64,000 nt of DNA, taken from JABDGM01 sp046349975 (GTDB lineage: Bacteria; Planctomycetota; Planctomycetia; Pirellulales; Lacipirellulaceae). The notes beneath the pieces are model-generated. The model had not been told where the DNA came from and searched no databases. It saw only the letters and a list, made by a program, of their open reading frames with translations. The stretch is from positions 186,001-250,000 of the forward strand of contig JAXMBH010000003.1 of NCBI GenBank assembly GCA_046349975.1, read 5' to 3'. Of this stretch, positions 53,144 through 61,649 are shown piece by piece. The position numbers and the translations under genes are program-made. Each line of letters starts with the position of its first letter. Within the stretch, counting starts at the first letter, position 1.

Positions 53144-54646
53144 GTGTTGGAACTGCCGGCCGCTATCGCCATTGGATCGGTCGACACGCTGATCGTCGCG
53201 ACGTATTTGCTGGCGACGGTCCTGCTCGGCATATGGCTGGGCCGCGGGCAAAAGAACAATCGCGATTTCTTCTTGGGCGGCCATCAGCTGCCGACCTGGT
53301 CGCTGCTGCTGTCGATCGTAGCCACCGAGACGAGCACGGTGACGTTTCTAAGCGTGCCCGGGAAGAGCTTTGTGGCGGGCGGCAACTTCACATTCTTACA
53401 GCTCGCGATGGGTTACATCGTGGGACGGCTGGTGATCGTCATATTCTTGCTGCCGGCGTATTTTCGCGGCGAGATGCTGAGCGCGTACCAGGTGCTGGAA
53501 CATCGGTTTGGCTTGACGACGCGGCGGATCGCGTCGCTCGTGTTCTTGATAACACGAAACCTGGCCGATGGCTTGCGCCTGTTTCTGAGCGCGTGGGCAC
53601 TCAACATTGCGATTGGCCTCGACTTCATGACCTGCATCATCGCGATGACGGTCATCACCGCGATCTATTGCTGCGCGGGTGGCGTGAAGTCGGTCGTGTG
53701 GAATGACTGCGTGCAGTTCGCGGTGTATATGGCTGGGGCGTTCGCGACGCTGTGGATCGTGGCGAAGTTGATGCCGGGCGGCTGGCCGCAGATTGTGGAG
53801 TTTGGTCGCGACACCGGGCGCTGGCAGTTGTTCGACTTCGATCTGTCGCTCACGGCCAAAGGGCAAACGTTCTGGTCGGGTTTGTTCGGCGGAGCGTTTC
53901 TGTCGCTCGCGACGCACGGCGTCGACCAGATGATCGTGCAACGATACTTGTGTGCGAAGGATCAGAAGGCGGCGGGATGGGCGTTGGGACTGAGCGGGTT
54001 GGTGGTGTTTGCCCAGTTTGCGTTGTTCCTGCTTATCGGCGTCGCGCTCGCGGGGTTTTATTCGGAATTCGACGTGGCAACGGCGCCGACGGCTGGCGAC
54101 AAAGCGTTTATGACGTTTGTCGTCGGCCACATGAGCGTTGGTTTCAAGGGCCTCATCCTGGCAGCGGTCTTGGCAGCGACAATGTCGAATCTGGCGAGTT
54201 CGTTCAATTCGTCGGCGAGCGCGCTCATGGGCGACTGGCTGCAGCGGTGGATGCCGACAGTGGACGATCGAACGAGTTTGCGAGTGGCCCGCTGGCTCAC
54301 GATTGCGTCGGCGGTTGTACACGCGATGGTGGCCACCGTGGCGTATTGGATCGGAGTGGAACGATCGATTGTGGATATCGTGTTGGGCATTGCAGGCTTT
54401 TCGATTGGACTGCTGCTGGGCCTGTATGCATTGGGGATGGTCGCGCCGCGCACGTCGCAGAATGCGGCGCTGGCGGCGTTCGTAGTTGGCGCCGTTGTGA
54501 CGGCGAGTGTCGCTTACTGGGTGAAGGTGAACGATTATTGGTATGCGGTTATCGGTAGCAGCACGATCGTGGTGGTCGGACTGGTGTTGGGGTTGGTTTT
54601 CCCGCGCCACAACGAACCCGGCTTGCAAGCTGCCGCGAACTCATAG
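53144..54646 (+). CDS. Sodium:solute symporter (SSS family)
   Basis: 500 residues from a GTG with GGAG 6 nt upstream. About thirteen transmembrane segments, beginning DTLIVATYLLATVLLGIWLG. Family features: NNRDFFLGGHQLPTWSLLLSIVATETSTVTFLSVPG near the N-terminus, RNLADGLRLFLSAWALNIA, GGVKSVVWNDCVQF and ATMSNLASSFNSSASALMGDW. SSS carriers take up sugars, sialic acid, amino acids or other solutes with Na+. Its position between murQ and the wall-hydrolase genes suggests uptake of MurNAc, GlcNAc or a muropeptide (inference). Confidence 0.92.
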   Translation: MLELPAAIAIGSVDTLIVATYLLATVLLGIWLGRGQKNNRDFFLGGHQLPTWSLLLSIVATETSTVTFLSVPGKSFVAGGNFTFLQLAMGYIVGRLVIVIFLLPAYFRGEMLSAYQVLEHRFGLTTRRIASLVFLITRNLADGLRLFLSAWALNIAIGLDFMTCIIAMTVITAIYCCAGGVKSVVWNDCVQFAVYMAGAFATLWIVAKLMPGGWPQIVEFGRDTGRWQLFDFDLSLTAKGQTFWSGLFGGAFLSLATHGVDQMIVQRYLCAKDQKAAGWALGLSGLVVFAQFALFLLIGVALAGFYSEFDVATAPTAGDKAFMTFVVGHMSVGFKGLILAAVLAATMSNLASSFNSSASALMGDWLQRWMPTVDDRTSLRVARWLTIASAVVHAMVATVAYWIGVERSIVDIVLGIAGFSIGLLLGLYALGMVAPRTSQNAALAAFVVGAVVTASVAYWVKVNDYWYAVIGSSTIVVVGLVLGLVFPRHNEPGLQAAANS

Positions 54647-54703
54647 CAATCAACGTGACACTTGGTGGAAATTGGTGACGGGTCTTTGAGAGGGCTGCGT
54701 ACG

Positions 54704-57169
54704 ATGCGGATATACCAAATATTTGCTGCCGTTTGTGGGCTGGCGGTTGCCATGAGCGCGGTACGGCCGGCGATCGCGAAAGATGCGCCGCAACCGGTGA
54801 AGAAGACTTCGTGGAAGGCTGCTCACATGGACTCGGCGATTGAAGAGCGGATCGACGACGCTGTGGCCAAGTCGATCGAGAAGGGGCAGATGAGCGGGTG
54901 TGTGGTGCTCATTGGTCGGCGCGGCGGGATTGTGCTCGAGAAGGCATACGGCGATCGAAGCGTTGAGCCGGCCAAGGAGGCAATGACCACCGATACCCTG
55001 TTCGACATGGCGTCGCTCACGAAGCCTACGGCAACCGCGACCGCAGTCATGATTCTGGTCGAGCGGGGACAATTGCGATTGCGTGACAAAGTTGCGCAGT
55101 TCTTTCCCCAGTTTGAAGCGAACGGCAAACAGGATGTGAACGTCGAGGAACTGCTGGTCCATTCCTCAGGGCTGATCGCGGACAATCCGCTGGCGGATTA
55201 CGCCGACGGGTGGAAGTCGGCGAAAGCGAAGGTTTGCGATCTGGAACTGCAGAGCGAGCCGGGCACGCGGTTCAAATACTCGGATGTCAATTTCATCCTG
55301 CTCGGAAAGATCATCGAGGAAGTGACCGGCGAGCCGGAGAATGTGTTCGTGAAGCGCGAGGTTTATGACAAACTCGGCATGCACGACACCGGTTTTTTGC
55401 CGAGTGACGAATTGAAGGCCCGCGCGGAGACGACGGAGAAACGTGACGGCGAGTGGATCAAGGGCGACGTACACGATCCGCGGGCCTGGAAAATGGGCGG
55501 CGTGGCGGGACACGCAGGACTCTTCAGCACGGCCGAGGATTTGGCCATTTATGCAACGATGATGCTGCAGAAAGGGCAGCTTCAGGGCGTGCGGATCATG
55601 AGCCCGGCCACGCTCGCGGAGATGACGCGGGCCCGTGACATCGGCGGGCATCGGCGCGGGTTGGGCTGGGACAAGCAGAGCGGCTACTCGCGTAATCGCG
55701 GCGAGTTTATGAGCGACTCGGCATTCGGCCACGGCGGTTTCACCGGTACCGCGATGTGGATTGATCCGGAACTGGACTTATATGTGATCTTTTTGGGCAA
55801 TCGACTGCATCCGGATGGCGTTGGTGAGGTGAATGAGTTGGCCGGACGGATTGGGACGATGGCGTGCGCGGCGACCGGCCGGGCGGCGAAGGTGCGGACC
55901 GAGTCGTTGAAGTCGGCAACTGCGGATGCGGCAGGGCCGAGTGTGCGCGTCGTGGCGAAGGTGGGCGAACCATCCCTCGCCACAGCGAGTTCCAAGCAAC
56001 CTGGCCCCTCGCTGCCAGGGAGGGGAAGACCGCGCGGCGATGTGAAGATGGGGGTGGATGTCTTAGTGCGCGATGACTTCAAGCTGCTCGCGGGGAAGCG
56101 GGTGGGATTGATTACGAATCAGACCGGCCTGGACTCTGCGCACGTTACAACAATCGAGCGGCTGCACAAGGCGAAGGATGTGAAGCTGGTCGCGCTGTTC
56201 AGCCCGGAACATGGCATTCGTGGAGCGCTCGATCAGCCAAAGATTGACGACTCGATCGATGAGGAAACGGGCGTGCCCGTGTACAGCTTGTACGGCGAGA
56301 GCCGAGTGCCGTCGAAGGAGCAGCTTGAGAAGATCGATGTGCTCGTGTTTGATATTCAGGACATCGGCGCACGGTTCTACACATACCCGTCGACAATGTG
56401 CCTGGCGATGGAAGCAACGGCGAAGGCGGGGAAGAAGTTTGTCGTGCTCGATCGGCCGAATCCGATCGATGGCGACACGGTCGAGGGTCCGCTGCTGGAT
56501 GAAGGTCGCGAGTCGTTCGTGGGTTTGCTGCGGTTGCCGATTCGGCACGGGCTCACAGTTGGCGAAATCGCGACGATGTTCGCCAAGGCCCGCGGAATCG
56601 AAGACACGCTGACCGTGGTGAAAATGGAGGGCTGGAGGCGCGGGATGTACTTGTTCGACACGGGGCTGTATTGGCTGAACCCGTCGCCGAATATGCGGTC
56701 GCTCGAGGCCGCCCTGCTCTACCCCGGCATCGGCATGCTGGAGTTTACGAATCTCTCAGTCGGACGCGGGACGGAGTCGCCGTTTGAAGTGCTCGGTGCG
56801 CCGTGGATCGACGAAGAGAAACTGGCGGCGGCGGTGAATGACGCGAATCCGCCGGGCGTGCGTGTCGTGCCGCTGCGGTTTACGCCGACGGCGAGCAAGT
56901 TCGCCAAAAAGGAGTGTCGCGGCATTCACTTCATCATCACCGATTGGGACAAGTTTCGGTCGTTCGATTTGGGACTCACCGTGGCTCATGCGCTCGTGAA
57001 GTTGCACGGCGATGAGTGGGAGCATGAGAACTGGAAGAAGCTGCTGGGCAATGAAGACGTTTACAAGCGGACGGTGACCGGCGAGGAACCTGCCGCGATT
57101 CTGAAGTCAGTGGACGACGATCTGGCGAAGTACCGCGAGACAAAGATGGCGGCGGAACTGTATCAGTAG
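54704..57169 (+). CDS. Fused serine hydrolase (beta-lactamase family) and NamZ/DUF1343 N-acetylmuramidase
   Basis: 821 residues from ATG 54704 (signal peptide MRIYQIFAAVCGLAVAMSA). Domain 1 (about 40-395) is a class C beta-lactamase-like hydrolase: SxxK in MASLTKPT, the YxN box in FKYSDVNF and FGHGGFTGT. Domain 2 (about 450-821) is DUF1343, now known as NamZ, an exo-beta-N-acetylmuramidase: GKRVGLITNQTGLD, LFSPEHGIRG, VFDIQDIGARFYTYPSTM, LDRPNPIDG, NLSVGRGTESPFEVLGAPWI. The linker (about 413-450) contains a repeat-derived segment. In Bacillus subtilis separate genes of these families (ybbE/amiE and ybbC/namZ) belong to one MurNAc recovery operon. Confidence 0.9.
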   Translation: MRIYQIFAAVCGLAVAMSAVRPAIAKDAPQPVKKTSWKAAHMDSAIEERIDDAVAKSIEKGQMSGCVVLIGRRGGIVLEKAYGDRSVEPAKEAMTTDTLFDMASLTKPTATATAVMILVERGQLRLRDKVAQFFPQFEANGKQDVNVEELLVHSSGLIADNPLADYADGWKSAKAKVCDLELQSEPGTRFKYSDVNFILLGKIIEEVTGEPENVFVKREVYDKLGMHDTGFLPSDELKARAETTEKRDGEWIKGDVHDPRAWKMGGVAGHAGLFSTAEDLAIYATMMLQKGQLQGVRIMSPATLAEMTRARDIGGHRRGLGWDKQSGYSRNRGEFMSDSAFGHGGFTGTAMWIDPELDLYVIFLGNRLHPDGVGEVNELAGRIGTMACAATGRAAKVRTESLKSATADAAGPSVRVVAKVGEPSLATASSKQPGPSLPGRGRPRGDVKMGVDVLVRDDFKLLAGKRVGLITNQTGLDSAHVTTIERLHKAKDVKLVALFSPEHGIRGALDQPKIDDSIDEETGVPVYSLYGESRVPSKEQLEKIDVLVFDIQDIGARFYTYPSTMCLAMEATAKAGKKFVVLDRPNPIDGDTVEGPLLDEGRESFVGLLRLPIRHGLTVGEIATMFAKARGIEDTLTVVKMEGWRRGMYLFDTGLYWLNPSPNMRSLEAALLYPGIGMLEFTNLSVGRGTESPFEVLGAPWIDEEKLAAAVNDANPPGVRVVPLRFTPTASKFAKKECRGIHFIITDWDKFRSFDLGLTVAHALVKLHGDEWEHENWKKLLGNEDVYKRTVTGEEPAAILKSVDDDLAKYRETKMAAELYQ
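55975..56035 (+). repeat. Repeat-derived segment in the hydrolase-NamZ linker
   Basis: The word CCTCGCCACAGCGAG followed by TTCCAAGCAA matches 22 of 25 bases of the word at the end of the element in the DUF1553 gene (36444-36468, reverse strand), but in another reading frame. A second hairpin, CCTGGC...GCCAGG, follows. It lies exactly between two independent domains. Confidence 0.7.
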
Positions 57170-57252
57170 TGCACTCGGCTTTGGTTGGTTGCGGCAGATT
57201 TTCGCGCGTCGATTTAATTTTTGCGGGCGGTTTCGCGGAGCAGAGTTTGGCT

Positions 57253-58962
57253 ATGCAGCGCCGGCGTGATCATCGACAATTGGTGCATTTGCTTTTGGCG
57301 TTCTGGGCCGCGGCGGTTTGGCCGGCGGCGGCGGGCGCTCACACCGCGACGGCGGAGCACCACATGATTGCCACGGTCCATCCGAGTGCCACTGACGCCG
57401 GCGTCCAGGTCTTTCGTGACGGCGGCAACGCCGTGGATGCGGCGGTGACGGCGGCCCTCACGCTGGGCGTGGTCGACGGCGAAAACTCGGGCATCGGCGG
57501 CGGGTGCCTCATTTTGATTCGCACGGCCGATGGCAAGTTCACGGCGATCGATGGCCGCGAGGCAGCGCCCGCAGCCGCCCATCGCGACATGTTTGTGCAC
57601 GATGGCAAACCGAACCCAGTCGCGAGCCAAACAGGGCCGCTGGCATCGGGAGTGCCCGGAGCGTTGGCCGCGTATCAGCTGGCGCTCGAAAAGTGTGGCA
57701 CGATCAAGCTGGCCCGGGCGGTCGAACCCGGAAAGCTCGCGGCCCGCGATGGCTTCGTGGTTCGCGATTCGTACGCCAAGGCGATCAAGAGTGTGGAACA
57801 TCACCTGGCTGAGTTCCCCGGTTCGCGGGCGGTATTCTTTCACGAAGATGGCAGGCCGTTTGGCGTCGGTGAGCGGCTGGTGCAAACCGATTTGGCGCGG
57901 ACGTACGAACAAATTGCCGCGCATGGGGCGGAATGGTTTTATCGCGGTGCGTTTGCTAAGAGCGTGGGTGATTGGATGTCGTCACACGGCGGCGTCCTAA
58001 CGGCACAGGACTTCGCCGCATACGAGGCCAAGGTACGCCAGCCGCTGCACACGAAGTATCGCAAGTATGAGATCGTGGGCTTCCCGCCGCCGAGTTCGGG
58101 CGGCATTCATGTGGCGCAGGTGCTCAACATTTTGGAGAACTTCGACCTGCGGGCAATTGAGAAGAAGAGCCCGCTCGAGGCCACGCACATTACGGCAGAG
58201 GCGTTCAAACTCGCGTTTGCTGATCGGGCATATTGGTTGGGCGACGCCGATTTCGTGAAGGTGCCGCGAGGTCTCATTGATAAGAAGTACGCAGAGGAGC
58301 TGGCAGCGAAGATTAATCCCAAAGCGGTGACAGAAGTGCCCACACACGGCGATCCGCCGAACTTTGCGCAGGATGTCTTTGGCCGGCATACGACGCACAT
58401 CGCGGCGGCGGATGCGGCGGGCAACTGGGTGGCGATCACCGCGACGGTGAACACCACATTTGGATCGAAAGTAATCGTGCCGGGTACAGGCGTCGTGCTG
58501 AACGACGAGATGGATGATTTTTCAATCTTCCCCGGCATGCCCAACGCGTTTGGGTTGGTGGGGGCGGAAGCCAACAGGGTGGGACCGGGCAAGCGGCCGC
58601 TCTCGAGTATGAGCCCAACGATCGTGCTCGATGCAAGCGGCAAGCCGGTGCTTACGGTCGGGGCCGCCGGCGGGCCAAAGATTATTACGCAGACATTGCT
58701 GACGATTATTCGGGCGCTCGACTATCAGCAGCCGCTCGCGGATGCCGTGGGCGGACGGCGGTTCCATCACCAATGGCGGCCGAATTGCGTGACGTACGAA
58801 AAGGGGCTGGACGAAAAGATCGTGCAAGGACTACGCGATTTAGGTCACAACGTGGAAGAGATTGAAACCGGCGGGCGGACGCAGGCGATTGCGATCGATG
58901 CGGACGGCAAGCTGGTCGGCGTTGCAGACCCGCGTGTGGAGGGCAAAGCGGCGGGGGATTGA
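57253..58962 (+). CDS. ggt: Gamma-glutamyltransferase/hydrolase
   Basis: 569 residues from ATG 57253 (a GTG overlapping the upstream stop codon at 57169 is possible). A signal peptide (LVHLLLAFWAAAVWPAAAGA) precedes the Ntn-hydrolase fold: HPSATDAGVQVFRDGGNAVDAAVTAAL and NSGIGGGCLILIR, self-cleavage site at GRHTTHIAAAD where Thr becomes the nucleophile, then NTTFGSKVIVPGTGVVLNDEMDDFS and KRPLSSMSPTIV. It hydrolyses gamma-glutamyl bonds in the periplasm. Here it could act on gamma-D-glutamyl peptides from the wall or on glutathione (inference). Confidence 0.93.
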   Translation: MQRRRDHRQLVHLLLAFWAAAVWPAAAGAHTATAEHHMIATVHPSATDAGVQVFRDGGNAVDAAVTAALTLGVVDGENSGIGGGCLILIRTADGKFTAIDGREAAPAAAHRDMFVHDGKPNPVASQTGPLASGVPGALAAYQLALEKCGTIKLARAVEPGKLAARDGFVVRDSYAKAIKSVEHHLAEFPGSRAVFFHEDGRPFGVGERLVQTDLARTYEQIAAHGAEWFYRGAFAKSVGDWMSSHGGVLTAQDFAAYEAKVRQPLHTKYRKYEIVGFPPPSSGGIHVAQVLNILENFDLRAIEKKSPLEATHITAEAFKLAFADRAYWLGDADFVKVPRGLIDKKYAEELAAKINPKAVTEVPTHGDPPNFAQDVFGRHTTHIAAADAAGNWVAITATVNTTFGSKVIVPGTGVVLNDEMDDFSIFPGMPNAFGLVGAEANRVGPGKRPLSSMSPTIVLDASGKPVLTVGAAGGPKIITQTLLTIIRALDYQQPLADAVGGRRFHHQWRPNCVTYEKGLDEKIVQGLRDLGHNVEEIETGGRTQAIAIDADGKLVGVADPRVEGKAAGD

Positions 58963-58984
58963 GCGTCTCGTCGGATGACTGCAA

Positions 58985-59012
58985 ACCACGACGACACGAC
59001 GAGCACGACGGA
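58985..59012. repeat. Single copy of the CACGACGACAC word
   Basis: The stretch contains CCACGACGACACGACGAGC, nearly identical to one arm of the inverted repeat at 14928-15008, but without a complementary arm nearby. It lies just after the ggt stop codon and upstream of the likely amidase start. Confidence 0.6.
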
Positions 59013-59049
59013 AGAGTTTGGGGCAGGGAGAAACGGAACAGGTTTCAAA

Positions 59050-61575
59050 ATGTATGGCGTTGGATTCGCGCCTTCTATGAGGCGTTTGGTAAGCGGCACG
59101 GCAGATGGTGTGCGTGCTGATTTCTGCCTATCCAGAAAGTGTGACGCACGCATGGCGGTTGCAGCGTGTGTTGTTTTCGGCGCAATCTTCGGTGTCACTG
59201 CGCGGGCCGAAGCAAAAGCAGCCGATGGCGATGAACCTGCGGCGGGGTTAGTGGCCGTGGGCACGCAGCCGCACGGCGGACTTTCCGGCAAGATCGTCTA
59301 CGCACACGGTGGGCATGGTTACACGGCCGAGAACAAAGGCGATGGCCATTGGACGTTTCAGCGTGGCGAAGGCCACGAGATGATCGAGGACTTGGGCAAC
59401 TACGATCAGATGACGTTTTTCGTCGATTACCTGTTTCGCGCGGGGGCGACCGTCGTGCCGCTGCGGCCAGTGGGGCATCAGACGCATGAAGTGGTGATGG
59501 ATAACGATGACCCTGGTGTCACGTTTCACGGTGAGTGGGTCGATGGCAAGGAGAGTGTGTATTTCGGCAAGGCCGGGAGCGTGCCGTATCGAGAGGCACG
59601 CGCGAGCAAGAAAGAGACGGCGTACGCCCGCTATCGGCCGAGGCTGCCCGAGGCGGGGTTTTACCCCGTGTACGCTTGGACGACTTCCGGCGGCGACCGA
59701 GCAACGGATCAGTTGTATCGAGTTCACCACTCGGGCGGCGTGACCGAAGTCACGGTAAATCATCGCCGCGTGGGCAACGGGCTGGTTTATCTCGGCACAT
59801 ATTATTTTGAACAAGGCGACGGGAGCTTTGTCGATATCAGCAATCGCTCCGATAGCGCCAACAGCATCGTCGTGGCCGACATGATTCGCTTCGGCAACGG
59901 GATGGGCGACATCGATCGCGGCGGCGGCATATCGGGGCTGTCCCGAGAAGACGAGTCGGGGTTGTACTGGGTGAAGTGGCACGTCGATCGGTGCCAAGGC
60001 ATTGCGGAGAGTGCGTATCGTGCCACGGAAGTCGATCGGCAGGCGGCGATTTCCTTCTCGCCCCGGTATGCCCAGTTCATGAACCGCGAAAGCGATGGGC
60101 GGCTCAAGGATCGCGTATTCGTGAGTTTTCATTCGAACGCCGGCAGCGGGAAGGCTCGCGGCGTGTTCGGGCTCTTCAATGGGAACAACGACAAGACGAC
60201 CGCGACGCCAAACCAACTGCTGCTGGCAAAGTCGCTAGCGCAGAAGCTCAACGACGACATGGTCGCGCAGGATGGCCGGTACGAACACAACTGGTTCGAT
60301 CGCAAGCAGAAAGTGACGATGGACCGCGAGGACATCGAATTCGGCGAGATCAACAATCACTACATCAACGACGAATTCGATGCGACGATCGTGGAAACGG
60401 CATTTCACGACAACCAGGATGATGCAGAGCTGATGCTCGACCCGAAAGTGCGCGACGCGTTCGCACGGGCGACGTATCAAGGACTGGTCACGTATTTCCG
60501 CACAGTGGACAACAATGAAACGCCGGCGACGCGGCTGCCGACGGCAGTGACTGGAATGCGCGTGACGACGGACGCCGAGGGGATGGCAAAGATTTCATGG
60601 GTTGCCCCAGAAGCGAGCTCGTATCTCGGAGACGCGGCCGATGGGTATCGGGTGTACACATCGGTCGACGGTTATGGTTTCGATGGCGGAACGGTTGCCA
60701 ATGGCGGCAACACGACGTCATACACCAGCAAGAATCTCGATCCCACGCGCACCTATTACTTCAAGGTGTCGGCGGTAAATGAGGGTGGCGAGTCGCCGGC
60801 GTCGGAAGTTGTGGCCGTGTTGCCGAGCGGCGGCAACAAGGATGTGCTAGTCGTGAACGGCTTCGACCGGCTGGATCGCAGGCTCGATCCGAAGCAGCCG
60901 TTTGGCAGGCCGGAGAACACAGTCGACCGCGTGCGGCCGCGGTGGAGCAATTCGCGCGATTACGTGGTGCAGGCGGCAACGGCGATTGAAGCGGCGGCGG
61001 AGGCCACGCACGTCGAGAGCTGCAGCAATGAGGCGGTAATCTCGGGAGCCGTCGAACTCGGCGATTACCGATCGGTGGTGTGGATGCTCGGCGAGGAGTC
61101 GTCGAAGGATCGTACGTTCGATGATGTCGAGCAGGCCAAGGTGGAGAAGTTTATCGCCAGGGGCGGGAATTTGTTCGTTTCCGGTTCGGAAATTGGTTGG
61201 GACCTCGATTATGAGGACCATGGTCGGTCGTTCTTAAGCAATACGCTTAAGACGAAATTCGTGGCGGACGATGCGGAGACGTACGATGTGGCCGGCGCGG
61301 AGGGCGGCATTTTTGCCGACCTTAGCAAACTGAAGTTCGACGACGGAGAGGTCGTTTACGACGTCGATTATCCGGACGTAATCGAACCCGTGGCCTCAGC
61401 CCGCGCGGCGCTCAGGTACGCGAATGGCAAAGGTGCGGCGGGCGTACAGATTGAGGCCGACGGGGCCCGCGGTCGGATGGTGTTGCTGGCGTTCCCGTTC
61501 GAGACAATCACCGCAGGGGCCGACCGTGCCGCCGTGATGAAGCGAGTATTGGCTTTCTTTGCAAAGCCGAAATAA
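59050..61575 (+). CDS. N-acetylmuramoyl-L-alanine amidase with inserted golvesin-like domain and FN3 domain
   Basis: About 841 residues; starts at 58975, 59050, 59077 and 59152 are all possible. The 58975 frame begins in a CACGAC repeat, so I chose 59050. The zinc amidase (Amidase_3) is split: the first His is in YAHGGHGY, then a beta domain like the golvesin/xanthan-lyase C-terminal domain (FYPVYAWTTSG, YRVHHSGGVTEVTVNHR, NSIVVADMIRFG), then RVFVSFHSNAG with the second His and TIVETAFHDN with the catalytic Glu. An FN3 domain and a Rossmann-like C-terminal domain (VLVVNGFDRLD) follow. It would remove stem peptides from MurNAc. Confidence 0.85.
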   Translation: MYGVGFAPSMRRLVSGTADGVRADFCLSRKCDARMAVAACVVFGAIFGVTARAEAKAADGDEPAAGLVAVGTQPHGGLSGKIVYAHGGHGYTAENKGDGHWTFQRGEGHEMIEDLGNYDQMTFFVDYLFRAGATVVPLRPVGHQTHEVVMDNDDPGVTFHGEWVDGKESVYFGKAGSVPYREARASKKETAYARYRPRLPEAGFYPVYAWTTSGGDRATDQLYRVHHSGGVTEVTVNHRRVGNGLVYLGTYYFEQGDGSFVDISNRSDSANSIVVADMIRFGNGMGDIDRGGGISGLSREDESGLYWVKWHVDRCQGIAESAYRATEVDRQAAISFSPRYAQFMNRESDGRLKDRVFVSFHSNAGSGKARGVFGLFNGNNDKTTATPNQLLLAKSLAQKLNDDMVAQDGRYEHNWFDRKQKVTMDREDIEFGEINNHYINDEFDATIVETAFHDNQDDAELMLDPKVRDAFARATYQGLVTYFRTVDNNETPATRLPTAVTGMRVTTDAEGMAKISWVAPEASSYLGDAADGYRVYTSVDGYGFDGGTVANGGNTTSYTSKNLDPTRTYYFKVSAVNEGGESPASEVVAVLPSGGNKDVLVVNGFDRLDRRLDPKQPFGRPENTVDRVRPRWSNSRDYVVQAATAIEAAAEATHVESCSNEAVISGAVELGDYRSVVWMLGEESSKDRTFDDVEQAKVEKFIARGGNLFVSGSEIGWDLDYEDHGRSFLSNTLKTKFVADDAETYDVAGAEGGIFADLSKLKFDDGEVVYDVDYPDVIEPVASARAALRYANGKGAAGVQIEADGARGRMVLLAFPFETITAGADRAAVMKRVLAFFAKPK

Positions 61576-61649
61576 GTGCCGGTTTTGTGATCGCCAATTA
61601 GAATCGAGTTGAGACACAAAGTTGCAGCTCTGAGGAATGGGAACAAGAG

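Noticed and set aside
53396..54628. Minus-strand open frame opposite the symporter (410 codons)
   Set aside because: His/Gln/Arg-rich shadow translation without hydrophobic or domain structure.
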